Part shown: positions 1-12,810 of the stretch, piece by piece | Numbering within the stretch: position 1 is the stretch's first letter | Layout of the letters: every line of letters begins with the position of its first letter | Assembly: GCA_024362935.1 (NCBI GenBank) | Contig: JANCRA010000009.1 | Span: 13,038,001 to 13,102,000 of the forward strand | Source of the DNA: Setophaga petechia | Taxonomy: Eukaryota > Chordata > Aves > Passeriformes > Parulidae | Direction: 5' to 3' | Length of the DNA stretch: 64,000 bases | The notes under the pieces: generated by a model | Told to the model about the DNA's origin: nothing | Databases searched by the model: none | What the model saw: only the letters and a program-made list of their open reading frames with translations | Program-made: the position numbers and the translations under genes

Positions 1-1849
1 GCAGGAGGGAGCTTAAGGTCTGGGCTAGTCTTCTTTTATTCTGACTTTCCTTTATCTATTTACTCAAAAAAAAAGCCTAAATTTATTACTTAGTTTTGAA
101 TATGAACATAAATACCAAATAAAGCAGATTATATCCTTTATTTAGTGTTATTTTGTCTCTATTTATGGCTTAACTCACCAGTCATCTCAGCAATAATAGG
201 CTGATATATTGGCATTTCTGATGTGTAATCTGTGTACCACAATAGAGACCACTAGGTGGAGATTTTACATTGCAGTGCATATTTGTATATTCTAGATTAT
301 ATTTAGGATAAACACACATTCACAGAAACTGATTTAATTTTCCTTGGGAAACTAAGGTGAAGGGAGAATTTTGCTAAACTCATGACAGTCATGAGAACAA
401 GCAGCTCTAAAGGTTTATGCTGGCAAAGGACTGATATTTTTTAGACAGCCAGTTGAAACACTTTGATGTTCAACTTTGGCAAGGTTATACATTTTTTAAA
501 ATGTCACACCTTTAAAAGTGGCTTGGTCTAATGGAATAAGCAGATTATAGATTTTTGTCTTCACAGGAAAAGATATATGCATTTATCAAATAAAGCTTTT
601 GCATAATTTACTTATATCCAGTCAATAAGAGATATTTGACTACAGATCTTCTTAGGAAAAATTTCAAGTGTATTGTTTATCATTGATCATCATAAATTAA
701 ATCATGGTCAGAAAACAGGATGTTTTGTACTTGATAACACAATATGTAAGTGTAAGAAATATGCAAATGTAAACTTTTGAGGGAATCCAAGATTAGATTT
801 TGTTACATTGCTTTGAAATTTAAAGTAAGTTTTACAGAAACTGCACAAGACAAGGATTTTTTAAATTGCCAGTAGCAAGACGTAGCATAAATAATGGTAT
901 TTGATAGTAGCTCATTAATGTGTTTTATTTACAGGCTATTGATTCATTGACCGACAGTAAAAGATGCTAAATTGAACAGCTCAAAAAAACCCTGTTTATT
1001 AAATAATTGACATTCTCAGTATGATTACTGTAGGCTTTCCATACAAGCTGTGACCTTCTTTTCCCTGCTGTGGGTTCCTATGGGAGCTAGTAAGGCTGGA
1101 AATGTACTTCAGCTCCAGCTCCCTCCGTTGCTTTAGTGCTGGTTCTGTGGAGTCTGGACCAAAGGCTGCTGGTGCCAGCTCTGATGCCAGCAGCTGTCTG
1201 CCTTGAGCTTGGCTGAGTCAATGTACCATCAAAGACACAGAGTTGTTAATTTTCTTTGCCCTGAGCCAAAGGACTAGCAGAAAAACTTTAATTTTCTGCT
1301 AGAAAATCAAATAATGTATTTCCCTGGATACTATTAAAAACAGCTTTTATGAGAAATCAAGACTGTACTTTTGAGGTGCTGGTTTCCTTGGTGGGAGCAA
1401 TGGGAAATGCTAACATCTCCCTCCCACACTCTGTTAGCTCTGCCATATATGTAATTTTCTGTCACAGTCATAACAGTGATATCTGCATGGGAAATTATCC
1501 AAGTACTAAATGCTATTTCAGTTTTCTCAAAAGAGAGGCTAGGCTTCTGGTGGTTGCATCCAAGGATTTCCAGTTTAGATCATGAGATCCCAGTAGGCCT
1601 TTTGAAAAAGGAAATCTAATAAATATATAAATAATTCTAACCAATTTTGCAACTTAAGGAATGTCTTTTAGTTTTAAAAGAAACATAGTAAGGATACTCC
1701 TAGCATGGATGAGACCTATAAGAAACCCATGTCTCAGTTTTGATCCTGATGACATGGTTAACATGGGGGATTGACAAGTGTGATTCTTTCATCAAGATGT
1801 TTGAAGGTCTTAAAGAAAAAAAATATCATGGAGGAAAATTAAAAAGATG
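1..1849. other. AT-rich non-coding stretch, no gene seen
   Basis: No open frame here is longer than 78 codons and none resembles a known protein. No CR1, LTR or SINE signature is visible. Two small items stand out: a CCACTAGGTGGA motif at 249-260, one base from a CTCF core, and a near-palindrome at 379-395. The rest is unremarkable intergenic or intronic DNA. Confidence 0.6.
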
Positions 1850-1943
1850 GCTTAATGGTGATCATGGTGCTGGTGCTGGGTTGATGGTTGGACTTCATGG
1901 TCTTAAAGGTCTTATCCACCTGTAATGCTTCTATGGTTCTATG
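1850..1943 (+). mobile_element. CR1 LINE 3'-end fragment
   Basis: The stretch ends with the typical CR1 3' terminus in degraded form: a segment reading close to 'ggttggactt-atgatctta-aaggtcttttccaacct', followed by two tail octamers related to ATTCTATG (ttctatgg, ttctatg). The wording of the 3'UTR is the same as in the CR1 end at 38.26-38.48 kb, so both probably belong to one CR1 subfamily. About 95 bp are recognisable. The upstream portion is too diverged or truncated to follow. Orientation is plus because the tail lies at the right-hand side. CR1 elements are usually 5'-truncated, which fits. Confidence 0.75.
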
Positions 1944-2022
1944 AAAAGTTACTTGGATATTGAACAATATCAATATGAAAATATGCAAGATTATATTAAC
2001 TAAAATACATACTCCCCTCTGC

Positions 2023-2089
2023 CAAAAAAAAAAAACCCAAAATCCCCCCCAAAAAACCCAAACCAAAACCAAAAATCTGGTAAAAAAAA
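2023..2089. repeat. A/C-rich low-complexity tract
   Basis: A run of 12 A residues is followed by alternating A and C runs (seven C, six A, then CCCAAACCAAAACC-type blocks). It sits directly beside an antisense CR1 scrap. The open frames that cross it are artefacts of low complexity. Confidence 0.8.
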
Positions 2090-2094
2090 TGTAG

Positions 2095-2172
2095 TGAGGA
2101 GTCCAAAACTGAACACAGGATTCAAGGTGCAGCCCCTCACCTGTGCTGAGTACAGGGGAAATGTCATTTGCT
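2095..2172 (-). mobile_element. CR1 LINE ORF2 fragment, antisense
   Basis: The plus-strand text runs through 'aaaactgaacacagg', 'tcaaggtgcag', 'tcacc-gtgctgagtacagggg'. This is the reverse complement of the CR1 reverse-transcriptase region just upstream of the family's C-terminal end, where birds typically read 'gagctggacacagtactccaggtg...ctcaccagtgcagagtagaggg'. Only about 80 bp can be followed and no frame is intact. The call rests on remembered consensus, so the subfamily is not given. Confidence 0.65.
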
Positions 2173-4722
2173 GGCATAACTTCACGGCCTGTCCCTTCCT
2201 TTTTAAATCAATAGCATAAAACCATGCACTGCTGGTGGTGTAGACACAAAACATATCACAGGTGATGAATGGGGCTTTCACAGGCAGGGAGAAAATGGGC
2301 ACTCACAGCCATTTCAATCTGTGTAGATCTCCAAGTGACCCAGGTTTAAAACTAGTGAGACATTTTTTCCTGTTGACAAAATCATATAACATGGGAAACG
2401 GGAAGACACCACACAGATTGAAAAAAAATGAGCTAGTGCTCTGTGACATGATTGACTACAGAGAATGATGAAAAACGCTACAAGACAACATCAGTGACAA
2501 CAAAATTGTGCCTTTGCAATGAGCATTAGAAATATGGCCATATGGTTTCATATTTTCTTTAATTCCTGTTATTGTACTGCTGTGAGAAAAACCCCTGTGA
2601 TTCTCAGGTCTGATCTGGGGGATCTGGGAATACACTGGGAAATGACATCAGGTTTATTTGGGGGACTGCTTAAGCAATCCCCTTCCTTACTGCAAAATCC
2701 AGTTTATTTGTGTCACATGTCCGGAGATGGCGTTTGAACACAGGGTGTTTGAGGCCCTATTCTCTGTCACTGACAGCAGTTGCTAGTCCTGGCTCTCATC
2801 TTCCTCAAAGGTTGCATCATCTTCCATGTGACAATCCTGGAGAGGGAACAGTGTTCAAAACAATATAAAGGAAGAGCTTCTTACACTCCAAGAAGTCATG
2901 TTTTCAAGTGCCAGTGGTGCGACCTGAGTACTTATAAAAAAAAATTTCATGACAATTTCACAGCTTGGTTTCATGACAAAATGAGGTGTTTCTTACTAGA
3001 CAGAATTATTTTCTGTTTAGTTATTTTTCTGTGGCATGGAGCAGGACTAGATCTGTGTATTGCACACAAAACTGCCTGCACCTGTGCACATCTGGCACAT
3101 CTGACCAACATGATCAAAACATGAATTTCAAAAGCAAATGCTGCTCTATAAGGTGATCACAGAAGTGACTGTATATTGATTTTATTCAATGTGTGTATTT
3201 CAGGACTCATGTAATAATGTAAGAAACTCATATAATAAGTAAATCAACTTCCAAGACACTCACACATTCTTTACCTTTGTACACTTGCTTAAAGACTTTA
3301 TCAGGGAAAAAATGGATCTGGTTGTGTATGAGTGACCTAAAGGTAGTTGTTATCTATGTTAAAATTAGATTTTTACTGGTTAGTGTTGCAACAGTCAAAA
3401 ATCAGACTTTACAGCTGAGTGAGCTGACACAGGGTTAGAGACAGGAAAGGGCTTTAGGCACATTTGATTTACATATGCCAGGTGTAGTACATTGGGTGAC
3501 TCATCTTGCCTGTGAAGCCTGGGTAACCTCAGCTTCTTTGTCATCTGTCCTTATTGTTTAAATTCTGAGATGAAGTTTGAGTGGCCTCCTGCGACTGGAG
3601 ATGCTGGGAAATGACAGGCATCTGTTTGGGAAGTAAATGTACTCAACTATTTTGAACAAAGTTGCTGAAGGCCAGGGAGCATCATTGCTGAGCTTTAACT
3701 ATTTTCCTTTGGTGAGCCAGACAAGTCTTCAAGAATGTCATATTAACAAATATCCAGCCATACAAAAATTCTGACAACTTTTAGGACTGAACTGACAAAA
3801 TTAAACAGGGACTTGTCAGTCCTCATTAAGAAGGAGTAATCCTGAAATTCCTGATTTGTTAACTTCAGCAATATTTGGTGGGTGCTCTTTACTCCACTGC
3901 TGGCTGCACAACCAGTGATCTTCAGTGATCTTCGGCCTGGGGCTGTCAGGCTTTCAGCAGTAGGAATGACAAACCCCAGGAGCATCCAGCTCACCTAATG
4001 GCAAACATCTACACTTCAAAAGGCACATCTCTTGGGGCTCACACCCCAAGCTCTCTTTGGAGGAGAGGCATAAACATGTTCTGTGTGCAATCCTTATTAT
4101 CTGTGTTAGTTGGCTGGTTTACCCTGCTGACACATATATTTTGTCAGATGAGCTCCACACTGAAATGAGCCTTGCAGCAAAATGCTCACAGCATTCACTA
4201 CATGCTAGTAAATCACCTAATAAATATCTATAGTAGCTCAACCTTTTCTGCAGCCAGAGTGTGTTTAGGCATCTCTGTGCTTGTAAAACAGCTTTAGGCT
4301 GGAGACCAAAGGGAGCTCTACTCACAGGTACTTGAAGCAAGCGGAAGTGAGCAAACAGTTCTGCTTCCATGCAGCGCCAACTTTCTGGGTATTAGTGGAG
4401 GCCTGGGAAAGGAATTCTTGAGGAAATGTCTTACACATGACTCACCAAGTTTGTCTGATCACATGGAAAGTAATTTTGGGACCTCTTTTTAGAAAGGGAT
4501 TGGACGCCTAGATGCAACACTCCCAAGTTTCTTTGGTAAGGTTCTTTCATCAGGAAGGCTGTAAAAGACTGATGCTGCACTTCCTAGGATTTACATTCTT
4601 CAAAAGGAAATGTAAGTAATACTTAAATCAAGTTAATTATCCTACTATCCATGTGCTACAATAAGGGTAACATAAACAAGGCAGGTATTTGGCATACAAA
4701 TAAAGTTATATATGCGTACAAA
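2173..4722. other. Non-coding stretch, no gene seen
   Basis: Open frames reach 114 codons (2780-3124) but show no domain, signal peptide or codon pattern that would support a protein. No repeat family is recognised. Confidence 0.5.
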
Positions 4723-4882
4723 TCACAGAACCATAGAATATCCTGAGTTGGAAGGGACTTGCAGAGAGGGATAAGGTCAAATTTGTCATCAAGTCCAACT
4801 CTTAAGCAAATTTCCCACACCAGTGTTGAACCTGCAGCCTTGGCATTATTAGCCCCTCGCTCTGACCTAGTGAGCTCATGAC
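4723..4882 (-). mobile_element. tRNA-Ile-derived SINE with CR1-like tail (TguSINE1 type)
   Basis: Read on the minus strand, the element begins with a tRNA-Ile head. The A-box equivalent GAGCTCACTAGG maps to 4866-4877, the anticodon loop CTAATAA (anticodon AAT) to 4846-4852, and the B-box equivalent GGTTCAACACT to 4822-4832 (consensus GGTTCRANNCC, last C changed). Past the tRNA part it turns into a CR1-like tail: 'gagttggactt', then 'aagtcccttccaactcaggatattctatggttctgtg', broken by small insertions. This tRNA-Ile plus CR1-tail structure is that of TguSINE1, known from songbird genomes and moved by CR1 machinery. The head carries many substitutions, so it is an old, dead copy and not a functional tRNA gene. 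No target-site duplication was obvious by eye. Confidence 0.8.
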
Positions 4883-7485
4883 ATCTGAGAAACTGATGAC
4901 AGAACAATTTCCACTAGACAATGTAGAGATGCTTAAGTCATTCCACTTCTCTGAGAAATTAGTGCAGACCACAGGGAAAACAGCATCTAAACTTGGCTCT
5001 TTCTTGCCAAGACACTTTCCTTGCTTTCTTGGATTTAAGGGAAGGGCTTTTGCAGGGCCCCAGCCTGGCAGCCCATCTGAAGAGCTGTCCCAGTGCTGTA
5101 ATAACTTGACCAAGCTAAGGGTTTTGGGTTTATGAGTCCTAATAAATAGGCAGGAAGAAATATTTTAGAAGGGATCAACATGAAACATTTCAAGATTTTT
5201 TAAAACGCTTCATAGAGAACTCTTTCTTTTTTCTTTTGCTCCAGGGTGCTGCAAAAACAACACCCACATTCCAAAAGTTTCCAAGAATGTAATTACCATT
5301 TTCCTGCAACTTTATAAAGCTGCAACCTGGTAGTAACAACTGAGTTCTCCATTGCATTATGCTGTTACACTCTGATATGCCTACAAAAAGCTGAGGGAAA
5401 GTAAAGAACTTCCCTGAGTGCATCTAAAATTCCAGATGTCTCTATAATTTTAGTAAATAAATGTACTCAGTGAAGATCCCTAGAAATGCAAAATAGTTTA
5501 AGGGTGTTAATAAGGACATTCAGATTAAGCTGCAATTCTGATAAATCAAGATGATTAGGCTTTCCCTGAACCATATCAAAGATACATTCCCCATCCACTT
5601 TATTTCCTTTAAAAAAGTAGTAATATTTTCCAGTGGTAAATCATCTATCAGATTTTAATGAAAACCAGAATATGAATGCTGATTTGTCTGTGGGATACCT
5701 GTGTTTTCTTATACAGGATGCAATTTTTTTATTGTCTTTTCTGCTGATTGTGAGCAGCAATTATAAAATGAAATTAAGAAACTCTCACATAAATTGACTA
5801 TCAGAAGTCTCCTAGACTATAAGCAGGGCAGTGAGATAGACAAATAGAGAAATCTAATGTTGATGAAAAATATTATTAGAATATGGGTTTACAAAAAGAT
5901 CTGAAAGCTAAAATAGAATGATTAATGTAGTCAGAATCTCATACTGTGGTACATGGTATATCACGGAGAGTTACAGATTGTTTATGGCGAAAATCTCTGC
6001 ATGATAATGGAAATGTTCTAGGACAAGACTAAAAGTCAAAAACTGACAGTAGAACCCAAAAAGCTTGCATAAATTTCAGCAAATGAATATGTTTGGTGAT
6101 CTCAAATTTCAGACAAAACCATAGAAGATTATGAGAACAGGTCATGACTCGACCAGATAAATGTACAGTCAATTGAACAAGTCGAGATTCGGCAGAAAGA
6201 AAGAAAATTGGTTTTTTAATGGATTGAAAGAAGGTAGGAATATTTCTTACATATGGACACTATCAGTCTTTGAGGAATCCCTGCTAGGACACCACAGTGC
6301 AGTGTGGCACTTGGTCTGTGGGTGAGCTATAAACAGGGAATGTGCAATGTAGAAAGTCATAAACACAAATGAGCGCTTCCGAAGGTAGAAGCTGAGAGGT
6401 GATGGTAAAGAAACAGGAAAGAGGCACAGAAGGATGATTTGAAATACCCAGGACAAGGAAAGGAAGTGAGAGATGTAAGGACTTCACAAGAAGGCAGACA
6501 GGGAGAAAAGATAAAAAGGAGGAGACGGCAGTGAATTTGACACATTATCTTCTGACCTGACACACCACAGATGTCAAATGTGATGTAGAGGGCATCAAAA
6601 CAGGGGTCCTTTACCAGCCAGCACTGCTCTCATTGATCTGACTTCCTCATTGATGTTTGGACTGAGAGTTGGCATGGAGATCAATGAAACAACAAGCACA
6701 TATATGCATATGCACATGTACTAACCTGTGTGTACATCTAAGACAATTCAAATGATTGAAATCATCATAGAATATGAATATCTACTGGTAGGAAGCTCTG
6801 CCGAGCATAAGTACCCCTACTGATGTGTGGGAATTCATGCATCCACTCTAAAGGATTCAGCACACTGATATGCAGTGATTACCTACTGTCCACAGAAGAG
6901 GATAATATAACAGGGATTCTCTAGGGATCCCCACAGCTGGAGTTTATCTGAGGCATGCTTTTAGACACCCTGTCAGTTTTCTTTGCATGGTGTAATTTCC
7001 TCATTCTTAAAGTAAAGAAAATATTCAATTATGTTGAAACCCCCAGACTTGTCAGGCTTGTGCATCATCTGATGACTATTAGTGATAGGAGTGTGTATTA
7101 GCTGGAGACCTCATCTCACAACCACGTTTTGTTTCTTGCACTGAACAGATGTTGGAATGCTCACCACAGTTCTCTTTGTCTGCCCCATTCCCACAGCCAT
7201 TTATGCTATCACAGTGAAATGCCCATGGGAGGCATGTCGTATGGAAAATAACCCTTTTGGCAGACACTTCCAACAGAAATGTTTTCCATCAGCTGGGATT
7301 CTGAGAAAACATGGAAAGACATTTCCTTTATAGCTGATTAAGTTTTAAATTAGAAAGGCCTGATAAAACTACAAGTACCACATTTGAATACTTCATTTTT
7401 TACTTTAAAATGCATGGTGTGTCATATACATATGTACACAAATGGCTTGCCACTACTGAAATTTAAGAAGAGATAGCTTAAAATT
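4883..7485. other. Non-coding stretch, no gene seen
   Basis: Open frames reach 103 codons (4802-5113, minus), but that one overlaps the SINE head and is chance. Nothing else is recognised. Composition is AT-rich and free of obvious tandem repeats. Confidence 0.5.
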
Positions 7486-7584
7486 TGGTTTTGGTTTTGG
7501 TTTTTTTTTGTTGTTGTTTTTTTTTTTTTTTTTTTTTGGTTAGTTTGTTTGTTTGTTAGGTTTTTTGTTTCTTTCTCTCTTTCC
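7486..7584. repeat. T-rich low-complexity tract
   Basis: TTTTGG blocks, TTG triplets, a run of 21 T (7517-7537), then GTTT repeats and CTTT/CTCT. On the minus strand it is A-rich and could be the decayed tail of a retroposed sequence, but no retroposed body was recognised next to it. Confidence 0.75.
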
Positions 7585-10500
7585 CAATATCTGCAGAGCA
7601 CTGTGCTGACCAGAATATCAACGCAATTTCCTGGTAGTTTGACTCTTTGGAGGTGCAAAGAGTCAATCAGCAGAACCCTGTGGAGAGAGGAATTACAGCT
7701 GAAGCATGTGGAAAGCAACTTCCAGCACTGAAGGCAGCTGGGCAACAGAGAAGTGTTCACTTACACATCAGAGACAACTACACAGAACAGTTACTGCACA
7801 CAATTACAGTAAAATATTTTAACAACTGGCAAGTGAAATCATAGTACAAATCTGCAGAGTTGGATTCAGTTTCATGGCTTTCCTTTTTTGCAATAGTGAA
7901 ATTATATTTACAGTCTTGTAAATCACTAATATACACAAGATGTTCAAAGCCAGAAAATAGCTTTTATTTCCTCTTTTGGTGCACATCACAAATTACTGGT
8001 TTTCTGTAGAACATTTGCAGGAAATCTGCTCTATTGTTTCATTACATGTATGGAGCATATGTTCACTTGTAAAACACTTCTTCCCTTTCAAAAAGATTAC
8101 AGGAACCCAGAAAAACCAATGAAAGAATGCTAAAACTGGAATAAAAAGCAAACCAGGCAAAACAGGAAAGTTCTTTTTATCATACAGAGCTGATTCTATT
8201 TTTATTCATTAGCCATGTCTTTCAAAAGAGAAGTTCTAATTTGAAAAAGTCAATTTTATTATAATCTTAGTTGAAGAGATAGAAATGTCTATGAACTCAG
8301 CTTGCAGAGACATTTTGACTGTAGACACTTGATATTCCAATGGAATATAGACAAGATTAACATGAAGTATATGGGATAAAATTATGAAAAGGAATGAAAC
8401 AAAGTGAAGTAATCCAGTTCCTATGAGATCAATGGGAAGAATCAACAAGGATGGAAAGAACAAAAAATTCAGCTAAATTATGATATTTGAAAAGTAAATT
8501 TTAGTTTTATCTAAATATGCCCTCATAACACTGCTCAATGCAAAGAATTATATTTGAGAAACATAGTTGATTCCTAGGCCAGGCCTGAGTTCCACATTCA
8601 ATTTGTTTTGGATACTTCAAGATACTTCTGTGAGATTTTTTCTAACAATCTCTTGCTATAAAACTTGAAGATGGATGACGAGATTAAGACTAGCTGTTCT
8701 GAAAGCTTTTGTAGGGATCCACTAGGTGGACAGAAATAGGTAGTTTAGACTGGTTAAACTATAGGTCTTTATATATCAGTATTTTAACAAATAGATTCTG
8801 ATAGTTTGCTGTCCTCATTGAAGTCCTTATGGTAGTGCTGCTATTTTTAGTTCTAATGCATTTTTTCATGTATTGAATCTTGCACAAAGGTTGGGCTGGA
8901 AAAAGTTTTCTCTCTGTATTCGTTCAAGTACAGAAAAAGGCTTTCTTTAAAGTACATGTAGATGTTCAGTATAGCCTGACAGTCCCTTTTAAAGAGCTGA
9001 GTGTGTCCATGACCTCTTGAGAGAAGCAAAGCTGTAACAGAATGCACGTGGTGTAGCAGAGCTCAAAATGAACCCTGAATCTCTCTTGCCTCTCAGTATT
9101 CAGTTAGTTGCCCTGGTAGACAAGAAACCAGCTATTATTCAAACAGAAAGGGCTTGCTCTTTTAGTTTTTCTCTTTGAGTCTCTAAATTAATTTAAACTT
9201 ATCTTAATTTGTTTTTTCTCAAACATAGTGCATTTACTGCTCTGAAGGCTGCATCTGTTCCTGACACATTTTCCAGTAACCCTGACACACTTTCCAGTAA
9301 CGCTGACACACAAACAGCAGTGTCATCTGCTCGGTACCCACATCCATTCTCATCAATGCCTGCAGTATTATGTGGTGCAGGTCCACAAGACTCATGATTT
9401 ACTGCTCCATGAGCAGCACTTTGGCTGATGAATAGATACAGATAAAGCAAAAGCTTCCCTTTCAAAGCAATAATGCCCTAAAGGCAGTCCTTTCTTCACC
9501 ATGTAATAAAATTTAGTCTTCAGATTTCTGCTTATGATGAAGTTGCACCTTCTGTACTTACTATATTTCCCCTATTTCCCACAATAAATTTCTGAAGGGC
9601 AAAAATCTACCAAACCATTGCATGCATTAAATTCCTGCAACATGTGCACAGCTCTCAAGCATGTCATCGTTATTCAGTGTTTTACTGAAATAAGTCTAGA
9701 AATTGATTGCAAATGTGGTAGTGCAAACAAGGACCCTTGGCTCCTTTAGTGACTGTGGTTGTAAGAACAGTTTTGTTTAAAGCAGAAAAACCAAAAGATT
9801 CTCTGCAAATATCCAATTTGTGCAAAAGCTCTCCATTGCAATAAGACAGATCCAGAGATTCGAGCGCTGGTTAAAATTGGTTTGTTGAAAGCCTCCAGTT
9901 CAGTCAATACTGCTTGAAGCCATTGTAACACATTATTGTGGCACATTTCACATGATAACAGAATATCTTTTGATCCTATTATTACTGCTCTCAGGTCACT
10001 GTGAGACAGTTTGCTTTACTTAGCTTCAAAATCACTCCAATAATACAGACTGAGAGCTAAGTGGAAGCGCAGTTGTTGTTCACCCATTACATAAGAAGGA
10101 AGAGATGAAAAGAAAGAAAACAACGAAACAACCAAGTCAAATGAATCATAAGCTGTTAGAATTAGTAAAAAATATTTGGAAAATGGTAAAAGAAATATTT
10201 TCATTTCTGGATCCTGTTTCAATAAAGACACATACTAAAACATAGACAAAAATTATTTACCCGTGGACAGATCTAAACATTCCTAACCATTTTTTTCTCT
10301 CATGTGTCTTTTCTAGCTGTGAAAAGAAAGACTTGGTTTTATATCAGATTTTTCGTGGAAAACCCTAAAACTGAATAGTTTCCAACTACAGGATGAAGAG
10401 ATATTTGATGAACTGCAAGAATTATTGTAATAAAATTTTGAAAATGCTGTGTATTATCAACATGAAGCATCCATGCCTGAGGAGTGGAGCAGGATTAAAG

Positions 10501-12589
10501 CAACAGTGCAATTTAGAAAACATCCAGTTTTGAAATTTATAAAATCTATTTTAAAATGGCATTGTCATAGGGTTTTCGCATAATTATAAAATGTATTTGC
10601 TTTAGGGTTCCTGTGTTTACTATAATGACAGACTCTTCATCGACAGTGTTACACAGAAAAACAACTTTTCCTGAATGCTGTTTTTGAAATAAATGGGTGG
10701 TTTACCAGCTTATTCTTTTCCCTGGTTAAAAAATGACTCACACTATAATTCATGCTCAGTAGTTGTATGACACTTAAATAGGATTGATTGTGTCATTTTC
10801 AATAGCTGGTGGATTTTTATTGCCATTGGTATTCTTATTAAGGACTGGACTGTAAATCCCTTCCTGACGCTGAGAAGCAGCAACTCTGAAGAGGTCCTAT
10901 GGCTCCTGTGAACAGTAGTTTGTCATAAAAAGAAATGGCTTGAAAGTCTGGATTTAAATATTTTATGCATAAATTTGTTACTAATAATTTCTAGGCAGTG
11001 ACGCAAAAAGTCTGAAACTGCTCTTAAAGATAACTTTTCTCTCAGCTACATCAGAAGTTCCTTCAGGGCTTATCAAGTCAGTCTGATAAGACTTGTTCAG
11101 ATGTTAAAGTTTCAGTCACTGATGTTTCAGACACTACTGTAGTATCATCTACTACAGAGTTAATCAAGTTTGAAGAAAATTATACAAGTTTGAAGAATCT
11201 TCTTTCCACTCAGGAAGGTTCCAGTCTTGTTTTTCCAACATGCCCAGGGTGTTCTATAGGTGCTTTTCACAGGTCTGAGGAGAAGTATGTGAGGTTCATT
11301 CTGGCTAGAAGTCTTTGTGTCTCAGTGACCTGCTGGGGAGTGCTTTTTGGGGAATAAATGCAAAAGAAGGGCGCTGGTTGTGGCCAGCCATTAGAGGGCA
11401 GTGAAATACCATCTTTACATCCAGGCGCTGCTCGCTCTCACCAAGGGCACGTCATGAAGGTTAACCAGCCCTTCGGATACCAACAGGATTTATAAACAAG
11501 TGATGCTGTCCACTCTTTTGGGGTGGATTCACATATCCGTTCCAGGAATTGTAGAGTACACACCTAGTAAAGCCTCACCAGCCCGTAATCAATATCCATT
11601 TTATGCTACAGGTGTTCTCCGTGGAAACCTGCTGCACGTGTGGGTTTCCCAGACATAGCTGTGTCCTGTGACATTCCCAAGGCTGCCATACTGAACATGT
11701 TCATTTGTAGACACATTTAAGAATAGGAGGCAAGTCAGGATCTAATCAAGCATTCGCTTTCTCTTCATATTTCTGTGCCACTTGGAATACAGTTGTGTGT
11801 TCCCCACCCACACAGGAAAAATCTCTCTGATTTTTCATATCTCCTTCCCCACAGTTTTTCGTTGTACCTGTGGTTATTCAACACTTTTGAGCAGGAACTC
11901 GTTGTGCACAGCCTTGGAATGCCCAAATGTCATCTCAAATTCAGAATGCCTCTGGAGAAGTCTGAACTGGTCTGGTTCAACTAAAGGGAACAGAGATCTT
12001 ATAGTTAAACCCAGATAACTCATGACAAAATTTGTTCAAACCTTACTGTCAATTATTGATAGGGAGCATATGGAAAAAGAAATTTGGAAGAATGGTAAAG
12101 TGAATATTTCTTTCTAACTGTTGAAAATAAATAAAAATACATTTAACAGTGTATAAATAGGAAGCGAAGTAAGATATGCTTTGCTAATAAATTATTTCCA
12201 GCTTTTGTTTCTTCTAGTCAAAACTGTAGTAATGAAAGCAATATGTAAATTTGTCTAATGAAAAAGTAAGTCATTATATGGTTTTTATTAATTACATTGC
12301 TTTAATCCAAATGCTGAAAGCATAATATAAAAAAGTTTATGTTAAAATAAAAACTTTTCATGGGTAGAGTTTCAATAACAAAACACAATGAGTTTAATAT
12401 AGCTGTTTTTAAGAGAAATTCAGTATATTAAACCATGGCATATTTCACTAGTTTCTAACAGGGTGTCTACAGAACAAATGAATACATTCTCTATTGCTTA
12501 TCTTCTGTTTAAAGAAGAAAAACCATAGGCTGGCAATTTTGAAAATTTCCTGATAGCAATATGTTTTCTATTTCAGCGTCTTATTTGGC
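7585..12589. other. Non-coding stretch, no gene seen
   Basis: No frame exceeds 88 codons apart from one running into the T tract. A short 21-bp tandem duplication lies at 9260-9311. A CTCF-like core is at 11,388-11,401. No transposable element was recognised. Confidence 0.5.
9260..9311. repeat. 21-bp tandem duplication, about 2.5 copies
   Basis: Two adjacent 21-bp units (9260-9280 and 9281-9301) differ at one base. Both read CCTGACACA-TTTCCAGTAAC with one changed position, and a third partial copy GCTGACACAC follows. Because 21 is a multiple of three, open frames on both strands show a seven-residue repeat, which should not be taken for a protein motif. Confidence 0.85.
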
Positions 12590-12810
12590 TTGTATTATAA
12601 CCTGTCCTTTGTGCATTTTTAGGAAAAAAATGGAATTTTACATAAGATGAGAAATTACCATTCATGAGCTAATTACAGTGAGAACTATTTATTCATGCCT
12701 TTGTAATGCTTCAGGAATTACTAAGAATAAGAAAAATGTTTATGATTGCAAAATAAATAGTGCAGGAACTGGAAAGGCTTAATTCTAGAAATTTTGTGTA
12801 AATGAAAAAC
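12590..12810. promoter_or_regulatory. Candidate conserved non-coding element (AT-rich, homeobox-type sites)
   Basis: A repeat-free, AT-rich block with clustered homeodomain-type cores (GCTAATTACA near 12,668, GGAATTAC near 12,713, CTTAATTC near 12,778) and spaced CATTCATGAG and TTATTCATGCC words. This texture is common in vertebrate developmental enhancers and ultra-conserved elements. It is inference from composition only, and no alignment was possible. Confidence 0.2.

Noticed and set aside
4800..4882. Possible tRNA-Ile gene on the minus strand
   Set aside because: The acceptor stem and T-arm are degraded and the sequence continues into a CR1-like tail, so it is a SINE head.
7486..7584. 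Poly(A) tail of a processed pseudogene on the minus strand
   Set aside because: No gene-like body upstream on that strand and no duplication.
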